A DNA stretch of 64,000 nucleotides from Gemmobacter sp. (GTDB taxonomy: Bacteria; Pseudomonadota; Alphaproteobacteria; Rhodobacterales; Rhodobacteraceae), in contig NZ_JAUCBS010000013.1 in NCBI RefSeq assembly GCF_034676705.1, positions 198,501-262,500 of the forward strand, read 5' to 3'. Position numbers and translations under genes: made by a program. Numbering within the stretch: position 1 is the first letter of the stretch; every line of letters begins with the position of its first letter. This document shows positions 8,514 through 16,804 of this stretch, piece after piece. The notes below the pieces were generated by a model. It was not told the origin of the DNA. It saw only the letters and a program-made list of their open reading frames with translations, and ran no database searches.

Positions 8514-9352
8514 GCCGCCAGCACCGCCGCCCGCGTTTCGGCATCGACCACCGGGCGGGTGCCGAACCAGCGTTCGAACCCGGGGACAGCCTGATGCAGC
8601 AACATGCCCAGACCATCGACCGTGGTGCAGCCCGCCTCGCGCGCGGCGCGCAGGAAGGGGGTTTCCAGCGGGTTGTAGACAATGTCGGTGACCAGGGCGC
8701 GGGGATTTAGGGCATCCAGCGGGATGCGGAATTCCGACTTGCCGACCATGCCAAGCGAGGTGGTGTTGACCACGGTCATGGCATCTTCAACCATGTTGCC
8801 GCCTTGCGTCCAGTCGACGACATGCACGCGGGCGCCAAAATCGGCGCGCAGGCTGTCGGCCCGGGGGCGGGTGCGGTTGGCAATGCGCACCTCGGGCACC
8901 CCGGCATCCAGCAGGGCCGAAACAACGGCCCGCGCCGCGCCACCGGCGCCGAACACGGCCGCCGGTCCGGCCGAGGGAAGCCAATGCGGCGCCTCTTGCC
9001 GCAGGTTGTTCAGAAAGCCGATGCCATCGGTGTTGTCGGCGTGCAGCTTGCCATCCTTGCGGAAGATCAGCGTGTTCGCCGCACCGATCAGCGCCGCGCG
9101 ATCGGTCACGATATCGGCGATGCCAAGGATCGCCTCCTTGTGCGGGATCGTCACATTGCAGCCGACAAAGCCCAGTTTCGGCAACATCCGCAGCGCGGCG
9201 GCCAGGTCGGCCGGCGCCACCTCCATCGGGATGTAGTGGCCGGCAATGCCATAGCGGCGCAGCCAGAACCCGTGCAGGGCAGGGGAGCGGGAATGGGCAA
9301 TAGGCGAGCCGATGACACCGGCCAGCGGAATGCGATCAAGCGGGGTGGTCAT
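8510..9352 (-). CDS. aroE: Shikimate dehydrogenase (NADP+)
   Basis: Reduces 3-dehydroshikimate to shikimate in aromatic amino-acid synthesis. 280 residues. The substrate site SPIAHSRSPALHG (residues 16-28), the catalytic Lys in NVTIPHKEA and Asp in ADNTDGIGF, and the GAGGAARAV nucleotide-binding loop are present. It shares ATGA overlaps with maf upstream and coaE downstream, so maf-aroE-coaE-dnaQ form one leftward operon leading away from the origin candidate. Confidence 0.96.
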   Translation of the reverse strand: MTTPLDRIPLAGVIGSPIAHSRSPALHGFWLRRYGIAGHYIPMEVAPADLAAALRMLPKLGFVGCNVTIPHKEAILGIADIVTDRAALIGAANTLIFRKDGKLHADNTDGIGFLNNLRQEAPHWLPSAGPAAVFGAGGAARAVVSALLDAGVPEVRIANRTRPRADSLRADFGARVHVVDWTQGGNMVEDAMTVVNTTSLGMVGKSEFRIPLDALNPRALVTDIVYNPLETPFLRAAREAGCTTVDGLGMLLHQAVPGFERWFGTRPVVDAETRAAVLAA

Positions 9353-9945
9353 GCCGGGATCATCCCCCGTTGACCAAGGTAGCCCAGCAGCGCCACCAGC
9401 GGTAGGCCGAGAACGGTGAAATAATCGCCCTCGACACCGGAAAACAGCCGCACGCCTTCGGATTCCAGCTTGTACCCACCGACGCTGTCCAGCACGTCGG
9501 TGCCGTTGCGGGTGAGGTAATCCTCAAGATACTCATCGGAAAAATCGCGCATCGTCAGTCGAACCTCCCCCACGTGGCGCCAGACGGGGCCACCCTGATG
9601 GTATACCACGACCGCCGACAGAAGCTTGTGGGTGCGGCCACGAAGCGCCAGCAACTGTGCCCGCGCTGCATCAGGCGTATCGGGCTTGGCAAAAACCGTG
9701 CCGCCATAATCCAGCACCTGATCGCAGCCGATGACCACGGCGGCGGGAAACCGCTGGGCCAGTTTGGCGGCCTTCATTTCGGCCAGGGCATCGGCCTGAT
9801 CGCGCGGATGCGCGCCTTCGGCGGTCAGGGCGGCGCGGATCGCGTCTTCGTCGATCCGGGCCGGGTGGCATTCCACCGCGACCCCCGCGTTGCGCAACAA
9901 GGCAGCGCGGATGGGCGAGGCGGAGGCAAGAACAAGCGGGGGCAT
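9349..9945 (-). CDS. Maf-family nucleoside triphosphate pyrophosphatase
   Basis: A 198-residue Maf/YhdE-type house-cleaning pyrophosphatase expected to hydrolyse non-canonical or canonical NTPs to NMPs. The N-terminal LASASPIRAALL motif and the GCDQVLDYGG motif with the catalytic Asp are clear, as is DSVGGYKLESEG. The ATG at 9945 gives the standard N-terminus. It is the first gene left of the origin candidate. The exact nucleotide preference (YhdE, YceF or Maf type) is not decidable by eye. Confidence 0.9.
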   Translation of the reverse strand: MPPLVLASASPIRAALLRNAGVAVECHPARIDEDAIRAALTAEGAHPRDQADALAEMKAAKLAQRFPAAVVIGCDQVLDYGGTVFAKPDTPDAARAQLLALRGRTHKLLSAVVVYHQGGPVWRHVGEVRLTMRDFSDEYLEDYLTRNGTDVLDSVGGYKLESEGVRLFSGVEGDYFTVLGLPLVALLGYLGQRGMIPA

Positions 9946-9954
9946 GAACGACTC

Positions 9955-9963
9955 TGTGGATAT
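9955..9963 (-). promoter_or_regulatory. DnaA box (one mismatch)
   Basis: TGTGGATAT reads ATATCCACA on the minus strand, one base off TTATCCACA. It adjoins a GACTC methylation site. Confidence 0.5.
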
Positions 9964-10088
9964 TCGCGGATTGTTCCGGTGGTGGATTTTCGGAAATCCC
10001 CCTGGACGCTGCCAGAAGGGCTGAATTCCCCCGGTTCTGTCAAGCCCGGGCACCGGAAATCCACAAGCGCAGAGTTTTTCCCGGCGCG

Positions 10089-10097
10089 TGGGGATAA
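10089..10097 (-). promoter_or_regulatory. DnaA box (one mismatch)
   Basis: TGGGGATAA reads TTATCCCCA on the minus strand, one base off the consensus TTATCCACA. Confidence 0.45.
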
Positions 10098-10220
10098 CGG
10101 CCGCCAGGAAAGATACCTTCGGTTCCATACACAGGTGGATGACAGCCGTAAATCAGGCAACTATCGGAATTTTCTTGATTATATCGGAGAGTTTCGGAGA
10201 ATTCAGATCTTTTGAACAAG

Positions 10221-10229
10221 TTATCCACA
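10221..10229 (+). promoter_or_regulatory. DnaA box (perfect)
   Basis: TTATCCACA, an exact match to the E. coli consensus, next to the AT-rich stretch 10140-10220. Confidence 0.7.
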
Positions 10230-10335
10230 GGCTGGGAAGCTGGGGACATCTTCGAGGACTGCGACAGATTTCCAGTTTTCCACGGCCCCTACTATCTTCT
10301 ACATCCTTCTTAAGATCTCTTTTAAGGAAGAAGTG

Positions 10336-10788
10336 ATGCTCGATCTGCTGGCCACCGCCTATCCTTGGGTGAAAGCGATGCATGTCGTATCGGTGATCGC
10401 CTGGATGGCAGGACTGTTCTATCTGCCACGGCTGTATGTCTATCATGCGGAGCAAGTGCAGGCAGAGCTGACGCAGGCCGAGGACATGTTCTGCACGATG
10501 GAACGCCGCCTGCTGCGGGCGATCATGAACCCGGCGATGATTTCGACCTGGATTTTCGGGTTACTGCTGGTGGCAACGCCTGGCATCGTGGACTGGTCGA
10601 TGGTCTGGCCCTGGGCCAAGGCCGCATCGGTGCTGGCCATGAGCTGGTTCCACATGTGGCTGGCGGCACGGCGCAAGGACTTTGCTGCGGGCCGCAATGT
10701 CAGATCCGGGCGCACCTACAGGATGATGAACGAGGTTCCGACGCTTTTGATGCTGATCATCGTCTTTGCCGTGATCGTGAAGTTCTGA
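10336..10788 (+). CDS. hemJ: Protoporphyrinogen IX oxidase HemJ
   Basis: A 150-residue integral membrane protein of the HemJ family, which oxidises protoporphyrinogen IX in heme and bacteriochlorophyll synthesis in organisms lacking HemG/HemY. Four hydrophobic segments are visible. The conserved YPWVKAMHVVSVIAWMAGLFYLPRLYVYH block holds the essential histidine, and the C-terminal RMMNEVPTLLMLIIVFAVIVKF is characteristic. The ATG at 10336 is 7 bases after AAGGA; a GTG directly before it is the alternative. It is the first gene right of the origin candidate. Confidence 0.92.
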   Translation: MLDLLATAYPWVKAMHVVSVIAWMAGLFYLPRLYVYHAEQVQAELTQAEDMFCTMERRLLRAIMNPAMISTWIFGLLLVATPGIVDWSMVWPWAKAASVLAMSWFHMWLAARRKDFAAGRNVRSGRTYRMMNEVPTLLMLIIVFAVIVKF

Positions 10789-10806
10789 AAACATTGACTC
10801 CACAGA

Positions 10807-10829
10807 CGCCCGCGTGTAGCGGGGGCTTT
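10807..10829 (+). terminator. Possible terminator after hemJ
   Basis: CCCGC and GCGGG pair around a 5-base loop, followed by GGGCTTT. The stem is short and the T-run weak, so termination may be partial. Confidence 0.35.
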
Positions 10830-10913
10830 GGAGGCCGTCCGGCCGAACCGTTTCCCGTATGATACCCGATGTGCTGCCCGCTGGGCGGCGCCCGTTTGCG
10901 TTGAGGGCCTGCC

Positions 10914-12182
10914 ATGAGCGAGCAGCTGAAACTCTCTGACCTGAAAGCCAAGACGCCGGCCGATCTGCTGGCCATGGCCGAGGAATGGGAGATCGAGAAC
11001 GCCTCGTCCATGCGCAAGGGCGAGATGATGTTCCAGATCCTCAAGGAACATGCCGAGGAAGGTTTCGAGATTGGCGGGGATGGCGTTCTGGAAGTCCTCC
11101 AGGATGGCTTCGGCTTTCTGCGCAGCCCGGAAGCGAACTATCTGCCGGGCCCGGATGATATCTATGTCTCGCCCGACATGATCCGGCAGTGGTCGTTGCG
11201 CACCGGGGACTCCGTTGAAGGCGTGATTCAGGCGCCGCGCGAGAATGAGCGGTATTTTTGCCTGACCAAGGTGACGCGCATCAACTTTGAAGAGCCGGAA
11301 AAGGCGCGTCACAAGGTGGCGTTCGACAACCTTACGCCGCTTTACCCCGATGAACGGCTGAAGATGGAGATCGAGGATCCTACCATCAAGGACCGTTCGG
11401 CGCGGATCATCGACCTGGTGTCGCCGATCGGCAAAGGCCAGCGGTCGCTGATAGTGGCGCCACCGCGCACCGGCAAGACGGTGCTGTTGCAGAACATCGC
11501 GCGGTCGATCGAGGTGAACCACCCGGAATGCTACCTGATCGTCCTGCTGATCGACGAACGGCCGGAAGAGGTGACCGACATGCAGCGGTCGGTGAAGGGC
11601 GAGGTCATTTCCTCGACCTTTGACGAACCGGCGACGCGGCACGTGGCCGTGGCGGAAATGGTGATCGAAAAGGCCAAACGGTTGGTCGAGCATAAGCGAG
11701 ATGTTGTTATCTTGCTGGATTCGATCACAAGACTTGGTAGGGCGTTCAACACAGTGGTGCCGTCTTCGGGCAAGGTTCTGACGGGTGGTGTCGATGCGAA
11801 CGCGCTGCAACGGCCGAAGCGGTTCTTTGGTGCGGCGCGGAATATCGAGGAAGGCGGGTCGCTGACCATCATCGCGACAGCGCTGATTGATACTGGCAGC
11901 CGGATGGACGAGGTGATCTTTGAAGAATTCAAAGGCACTGGCAACAGCGAGATCGTGCTGGACCGCAAGGTCGCGGACAAGCGGATCTTCCCGGCGATGG
12001 ACATTCTCAAGTCCGGCACCCGCAAGGAAGAGCTGCTGGTTGCCAAAAACGATCTGCAGAAGACCTATGTGCTGCGCCGCATCCTGAACCCGATGGGGAC
12101 GACGGATGCCATCGAGTTCCTGATCTCGAAGTTGAAGCAGACCAAGACCAATTCGGAATTCTTCGATTCGATGAACAGCTGA
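10914..12182 (+). CDS. rho: Transcription termination factor Rho
   Basis: A 422-residue hexameric RNA-dependent ATPase/helicase that ends transcription. The N-terminal Rho domain (residues 1-50), the RNA-binding cold-shock-like domain with GFGFLR (66-71), the P-loop VAPPRTGKT (181-189), Walker B VVILLDSITRLGRAFN and the R-loop VLTGGVDANALQRPKRFFGAARN are all present. A 125-bp gap separates it from hemJ. mnmE begins 10 bases after its stop, suggesting read-through into the mnmE-mnmG-rsmG-parA-parB series. Confidence 0.98.
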   Translation: MSEQLKLSDLKAKTPADLLAMAEEWEIENASSMRKGEMMFQILKEHAEEGFEIGGDGVLEVLQDGFGFLRSPEANYLPGPDDIYVSPDMIRQWSLRTGDSVEGVIQAPRENERYFCLTKVTRINFEEPEKARHKVAFDNLTPLYPDERLKMEIEDPTIKDRSARIIDLVSPIGKGQRSLIVAPPRTGKTVLLQNIARSIEVNHPECYLIVLLIDERPEEVTDMQRSVKGEVISSTFDEPATRHVAVAEMVIEKAKRLVEHKRDVVILLDSITRLGRAFNTVVPSSGKVLTGGVDANALQRPKRFFGAARNIEEGGSLTIIATALIDTGSRMDEVIFEEFKGTGNSEIVLDRKVADKRIFPAMDILKSGTRKEELLVAKNDLQKTYVLRRILNPMGTTDAIEFLISKLKQTKTNSEFFDSMNS

Positions 12183-12192
12183 GGCCTGTCGA

Positions 12193-13479
12193 ATGGACAC
12201 GATCTATGCCCTGGCAACCGCGCGGGGCAAGGCGGGCGTTGCGGTTGTCCGGGTTTCGGGACCGCAGGCCCGGGATGCGCTGTTGCCGATGGTGGGGTCG
12301 TTCGGCCCGCCTCGCGTTGCCGCGCTGCGTGTTCTGAAAGACGGTGACGAGGTTCTGGACCAGGCCTTGGTGCTGTTGTTCGAGGCTGACCGCAGCTTTA
12401 CCGGCGAAATCGTGGTGGAACTGCATCTGCATGGCAGTCAGGCCATTGTGCAGGCAGTGTTGTTTCGGTTGGGGCAACTGCCTGGTTTCAGATTGGCGCA
12501 GGCTGGCGAGTTCACCCGACGAGCGTTGGAGAATGGGCGGCTGGATCTGGCGCAGGTCGAGGGACTGGCCGATCTGATCGAGGCCGAGACGGAATTGCAG
12601 CGCCGGCAAGCCATGCGGGTGTTCTCTGGTGCGCTTGGCGAACGCTCCGAGGGCTGGCGGCGCAAGCTGATCCGGGCGGCGGCATTGATCGAGGCGGTGC
12701 TGGATTTTGCCGATGAGGATGTGCCGGTCGACGTTCGCCCCGAGGTTCTGGCGCTGATCGATACGGTGGTTGCCGAGTTGCAGGCCGAACGCGAGGGTTA
12801 TACAGCCGCCGAACGCATTCGTGATGGTTTTGAGGTGGCGATTGTCGGGGCACCGAATGCTGGCAAGTCGACGTTGCTGAACCGCTTGGCTGGGCGGAAA
12901 GCGGCGATAACCTCGGAACACGCAGGAACAACGCGCGATGTGCTGGAGGTTCGGATGGACCTGCGCGGCATACCCGTGACGGTGCTGGATACGGCGGGGT
13001 TGCGCCCGACCCTGGATCCGGTGGAGGCGATGGGTGTCGCTTTGGCGATTGAACGGGCCAAAGCCGCGGATCTGCGCGTGTTCCTGATGGGTGGTGACGG
13101 AACGCCCGAGGGGATTGACGTTCAGGCCGATGATATTGTCGTGCAAGGAAAATCTGATCTTGCTGTTGGTGAGGGTCTGGCGATTTCCGGGTTGACCGGG
13201 CATGGGGTTGACCAGCTGGTGGATCTTGTTGCTGGCCGGCTTGAACAGCGGACGGCGGGGTCGGCAACGATTATCCGGGCCAGGCATCGGCAGGTGGTGG
13301 AACAGTCCATTGGGGCTTTGGAATCGGCGCGACTGGTGGTAATGAGTGGCGCGGACGGCGACGAGATTGCGGCTGATGCTTTGCGGCTTGCGATCGGCTT
13401 GATGGATGATCTGGTAGGGCGGATAGGTGTGGAAGACCTCTTGGGAGAGATCTTCGCATCGTTCTGCATCGGGAAGTAG
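12193..13479 (+). CDS. mnmE: tRNA uridine-34 modification GTPase MnmE
   Basis: With MnmG it installs the 5-carboxymethylaminomethyl group on wobble uridine. 428 residues: N-terminal tetrahydrofolate-binding domain (1-120), helical domain, and an inserted G domain with G1 GAPNAGKST (219-227), G2 HAGTTRD and G3 DTAG (266-269). The C-terminal CIGK carries the conserved cysteine. The G4 motif is odd: the expected NKxD reads GKSD, and the protein is somewhat shorter than E. coli MnmE. Codon third positions are visibly less GC-rich than in genes further from the origin, with a G- and T-rich coding strand. Confidence 0.96.
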   Translation: MDTIYALATARGKAGVAVVRVSGPQARDALLPMVGSFGPPRVAALRVLKDGDEVLDQALVLLFEADRSFTGEIVVELHLHGSQAIVQAVLFRLGQLPGFRLAQAGEFTRRALENGRLDLAQVEGLADLIEAETELQRRQAMRVFSGALGERSEGWRRKLIRAAALIEAVLDFADEDVPVDVRPEVLALIDTVVAELQAEREGYTAAERIRDGFEVAIVGAPNAGKSTLLNRLAGRKAAITSEHAGTTRDVLEVRMDLRGIPVTVLDTAGLRPTLDPVEAMGVALAIERAKAADLRVFLMGGDGTPEGIDVQADDIVVQGKSDLAVGEGLAISGLTGHGVDQLVDLVAGRLEQRTAGSATIIRARHRQVVEQSIGALESARLVVMSGADGDEIAADALRLAIGLMDDLVGRIGVEDLLGEIFASFCIGK

Positions 13480-13482
13480 GGC

Positions 13483-15366
13483 TTGTTTCACATGAAACAT
13501 TACGACGTGATCGTGGTGGGCGGCGGCCATGCTGGTGCCGAGGCGGCAGATGCTGCGGCGCGGTCTGGTGCGCAGGTTGCCCTGGTGACGATGCGCGCTG
13601 ACCGGATCGGGATCATGTCCTGCAATCCGGCGATTGGTGGTTTGGGCAAGGGGCATTTGGTTCGAGAGATTGATGCGCTTGACGGGTTGATGGCGCGCGC
13701 GGGTGATCGCGCGGGAATTCAGTATCGTCTTTTGAACCGCAGGAAGGGGCCAGCCGTCCAAGGACCGCGCATCCAGGCTGACCGCGCGCTGTACCGGATG
13801 GCCGTACAGGGCATTCTGGCGGATCGCGAAGACCTTGCGATTATCGAGGGCGAGGTTGCAGGCTTTGCCATGGCCGGCACGACCATCACCGGAGTGGTTC
13901 TGAGTGATGGAACTGCGTTGCAATCCCGGGCTGTTGTGCTGACGGCGGGTACCTTTCTGAACGGCATCATTCATGTTGGTCCGCAAAAATCTTCTGGCGG
14001 TCGTGTTGGTGATGTGGCCTCAAACCGCCTTGCAGAAATGCTGCGAGAACTTGCGCCCGGGCGGGGCAGGTTGAAGACAGGGACGCCGCCTCGGCTGGAC
14101 GGTGACACGATTGACTGGGATAATCTGGAGCGACAAGCCGGCGATGAAAAGCCGGTTATGCTGTCGTTTCTGAACCGGAGGCCCATGGCTCGGCAGATTT
14201 CGTGCGGAATCACCCATACCAATGATCGGACGCATGACATTGTGCGCGACAATCTGTCGAAATCTGCCATGTACGGCGGATTCATTGAGGGGATAGGGCC
14301 GCGATACTGTCCCTCCATCGAAGACAAGATTGTCCGCTTTGCCGACAAGAGCAGCCATCAGGTGTTTCTGGAGCCTGAAGGACTGGATGACAAGACGGTT
14401 TACCCGAACGGTATTTCGACCTCGTTGCCTGCGGATGTGCAGGAACACTATGTCCGGTCGATCCGTGGCCTGGAGCAGGTGCGGATCCTTCAGGCCGGCT
14501 ATGCGATCGAGTATGACTATTTCGATCCCTGTGGCTTGACGCGCGGTCTGTCTGTTCGTTCGATGTCGGGATTGTACTTTGCAGGGCAGATCAACGGAAC
14601 GACGGGTTACGAAGAGGCGGCTGCCCAAGGTTTGCTGGCTGGACTGAACGCAGCGCGGCATGCGCGCGGTGAAGACGATGTCATTCTTCAGCGGACCAAC
14701 AGTTATATCGGCGTCATGATCGACGATCTTGTCACGCGCGGCGTGACTGAACCCTATCGCATGTTCACTTCGCGCGCGGAATATCGGCTTAGCCTGCGGG
14801 TTGATAATGCTGACCAACGATTGACACCGCTTGGCATCGAGCTGGGGTGTATCGGCCCAGAACGGCAGGCTGCGTTCGATATCAAGATGAATCAGCTTCA
14901 AACAGCGCGCGCCGTGCTGGAGCATGACAGGTTCAGCCCGAATGAGCTTTCCGCCGTCGGTATTGCAGCGAACAAGGACGGGGTCCGGCGGACTGCATTG
15001 GAACTGCTGACCTTTCCCGAGGTTACGCGCGATCAGATCGCCGTTCTGGTTCCTGCGATGAACGAGCTGGACCAGGATGTGCTCGATCAGCTGGAGAAAG
15101 AGGCACTCTATGCTGCCTACGAGTCTCGGCAGAAGACCCAGCTGGACGCCGTTCGCCGCGATGAAAGCTGGATCATACCGACCGGATTTGATTTTTCGGG
15201 TATCTCTGGTCTGTCGAATGAACTACGACAGAAGCTCGAACGCGTCCGCCCGGAATCTCTGGCGCAGGCTGCGCGGATTGAAGGCATGACTCCTGCTGCA
15301 CTGGCGTTGTTGCATCTGCGGCTGCGCGTGGTCGGAAATGCGGCTGCGCGGGAGGCATCTGCGTGA
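13483..15366 (+). CDS. mnmG: tRNA uridine-34 5-carboxymethylaminomethyl modification enzyme MnmG
   Basis: The FAD-dependent partner of MnmE. 627 residues: FAD-binding VIVVGGGHAGAEAA (residues 9-22), the MSCNPAIGGLGKGHLVREIDAL block, the GTFLNGIIHVG motif and the C-terminal MnmE-binding helical domain. The TTG at 13483 gives MFHMKHYDVIVVGGG, which aligns with E. coli MFYPDPFDVIIIGGG, so I prefer it to the ATG at 13492. These first codons coincide with a parS site. rsmG starts inside the mnmG stop (GTGA). Confidence 0.95.
   Translation: MFHMKHYDVIVVGGGHAGAEAADAAARSGAQVALVTMRADRIGIMSCNPAIGGLGKGHLVREIDALDGLMARAGDRAGIQYRLLNRRKGPAVQGPRIQADRALYRMAVQGILADREDLAIIEGEVAGFAMAGTTITGVVLSDGTALQSRAVVLTAGTFLNGIIHVGPQKSSGGRVGDVASNRLAEMLRELAPGRGRLKTGTPPRLDGDTIDWDNLERQAGDEKPVMLSFLNRRPMARQISCGITHTNDRTHDIVRDNLSKSAMYGGFIEGIGPRYCPSIEDKIVRFADKSSHQVFLEPEGLDDKTVYPNGISTSLPADVQEHYVRSIRGLEQVRILQAGYAIEYDYFDPCGLTRGLSVRSMSGLYFAGQINGTTGYEEAAAQGLLAGLNAARHARGEDDVILQRTNSYIGVMIDDLVTRGVTEPYRMFTSRAEYRLSLRVDNADQRLTPLGIELGCIGPERQAAFDIKMNQLQTARAVLEHDRFSPNELSAVGIAANKDGVRRTALELLTFPEVTRDQIAVLVPAMNELDQDVLDQLEKEALYAAYESRQKTQLDAVRRDESWIIPTGFDFSGISGLSNELRQKLERVRPESLAQAARIEGMTPAALALLHLRLRVVGNAAAREASA
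13484..13499 (+). other. parS: parS site 1 (overlaps the mnmG start)
   Basis: TGTTTCACATGAAACA differs from the near-universal chromosomal parS TGTTTCACGTGAAACA at one central base. It encodes residues 1-6 of MnmG and lies 3.2 kb from the perfect DnaA box and 3.3 kb upstream of parB. Confidence 0.85.
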
Positions 15367-16001
15367 CGGGGCAGTTGCTGTCGGAGGCATCCGGGCTGGA
15401 GGTTTCTGTCGATACTTTGCGGCGGCTGGAGATGTTCTGCGACCTGGTCCGGAAGTGGAACCCACGGATAAATTTGGTAGCCAAGGCAAGCATTGAAGAT
15501 ATCTGGGTGCGGCATATCGTTGATTCCGCACAGCTTTATCGCTTTGCGCCGCAGGTCTCCCCTCTATGGGCGGATCTTGGATCGGGCGGTGGCTTTCCAG
15601 GCGTCATTCTTGCGGTGTTGTCCCGGCAGGCGGCACCGGATCGTCGCCACGTGCTGATCGAATCCGATCAGCGGAAGGCCGTCTTTCTGCGAGAGGCGGC
15701 GCGCGCGCTTGATTGCAGGATCATGGTGGTCAGTGATCGCATTGAGCATGTCGATGTAGTCAGCGCCGATGTCGTCACGGCCCGCGCCCTTGCGCCGCTG
15801 CCGCAATTGCTTGGCCTTGTGGCGCGCCATTTGAAGCCGGATGGTACTGCCATCTTGCCGAAAGGTGCGGCCTATGACGAGGAGCTTGCATCTGCGCGTG
15901 CAAACTGGTGCTTTGACGTGAATATTCACGACAGTGTCACCGGAGCAGGCGGGCATATCCTGCAAATATCGGGCTTGAGGGCACGGATAGAAGGTCAGTA
16001 G
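15363..16001 (+). CDS. rsmG: 16S rRNA (guanine-527-N7)-methyltransferase
   Basis: A 212-residue class I SAM-dependent methyltransferase (formerly GidB) that methylates G527 of 16S rRNA; loss of the family member gives low-level streptomycin resistance in other bacteria. The WADLGSGGGFPGVILA motif near residues 70-85 binds SAM, and TARALAPLPQLL is typical. The start is GTG overlapping the mnmG stop by three bases. parA begins six bases after its end. Confidence 0.95.
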   Translation: MTGQLLSEASGLEVSVDTLRRLEMFCDLVRKWNPRINLVAKASIEDIWVRHIVDSAQLYRFAPQVSPLWADLGSGGGFPGVILAVLSRQAAPDRRHVLIESDQRKAVFLREAARALDCRIMVVSDRIEHVDVVSADVVTARALAPLPQLLGLVARHLKPDGTAILPKGAAYDEELASARANWCFDVNIHDSVTGAGGHILQISGLRARIEGQ

Positions 16002-16006
16002 GTGCG

Positions 16007-16804
16007 ATGAGAATCATAGCAATTGCGAACCAGAAGGGTGGAGTCGGCAAAACCACGACGACCATCAATCTTGGGGCTGCGCTGGCCGAACAGGGCAAGC
16101 GGGTTCTGCTGATCGATCTCGATCCTCAGGGTAATACCTCGACAGGTCTCGGAGTTGCTCCTGGTTCACGGAAGGCGACAAGCTATGACCTGCTTTTGGG
16201 CGAGGCAATCCCCGAGCCGCAGCTTCTGACTGTTGGGGGGGGGAATCTATGGCTGATTCCGGCGAATACCGACCTGGCCTCTGCCGATATCGAGCTTCAC
16301 GCACATGAGAAGCGCAGCTTTCTGCTGCATGATGCATTGCGCGGCGAACTTCTGGACCGGACGCGGTTCGACTATGTTCTGATCGACTGTCCGCCGTCGC
16401 TGAATTTGCTGACAGTGAATGCGATGGTTGCGGCACATGCCGTTCTTGTGCCGCTTCAGGCAGAGTTCTTTGCGCTGGAAGGATTGTCGCAGTTGATGAT
16501 GACCATCCGTGAGGTACGTTTGAAAGCGAACCCCGGACTGCGTATCGAAGGCGTTGTGCTGACCATGGCAGACATGCGCAATCGATTGTCCCAGCAGGTC
16601 GAGGCAGACGTGCGCGAAACGCTTGGCGATCTGGTCTTTCGCAACGTGATTCCACGGAACGTGCGGATCAGCGAGGCGCCGTCCTATGCTCTGACGATTC
16701 TGGACTATGATCCGGCCTCCAAGGGTGGACAGGCCTATCGGGCCCTTGCCCTTGAGGTGCTGGAGCGTCATGAGAGTGGCGGACAGAAGGAGGCAAGAGC
16801 ATGA
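16007..16804 (+). CDS. parA: Chromosome partitioning ATPase ParA
   Basis: A 265-residue Soj/ParA ATPase whose nucleoid-bound gradient moves ParB-parS complexes. The deviant Walker A motif NQKGGVGKTTT (residues 8-18), Walker A' and B (VLLIDLDPQGN, YVLIDCPPS) are intact. There is no N-terminal DNA-binding extension, so it is the chromosomal type. Its stop overlaps the parB start (ATGA). Confidence 0.97.
   Translation: MRIIAIANQKGGVGKTTTTINLGAALAEQGKRVLLIDLDPQGNTSTGLGVAPGSRKATSYDLLLGEAIPEPQLLTVGGGNLWLIPANTDLASADIELHAHEKRSFLLHDALRGELLDRTRFDYVLIDCPPSLNLLTVNAMVAAHAVLVPLQAEFFALEGLSQLMMTIREVRLKANPGLRIEGVVLTMADMRNRLSQQVEADVRETLGDLVFRNVIPRNVRISEAPSYALTILDYDPASKGGQAYRALALEVLERHESGGQKEARA

Larger units (their letters stand above)
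9946..10335. other. oriC: Candidate chromosomal replication origin (oriC)
   Basis: A 390-bp gene-free segment between maf (leftward) and hemJ (rightward). It has one perfect DnaA box (10221-10229), two with one mismatch (9955-9963 and 10089-10097, both inverted) and two weaker 7/9 matches (10057-10065, 10125-10133). Between 10140 and 10220 lies an AT-rich patch that could serve as the unwinding element, directly beside the perfect box. A GANTC methylation site (9950-9954) touches the first box. Gene polarity flips here and parAB with parS lie within 9 kb. dnaA is not adjacent, as is usual in alphaproteobacteria. No CtrA site with the standard 7-base spacing was seen. Confidence 0.7.

Noticed and set aside
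10310..10325. TTAA-N8-TTAA before hemJ as a CtrA site
   Set aside because: CtrA sites have seven bases between the half-sites; here there are eight, and the second TTAA overlaps the hemJ leader.
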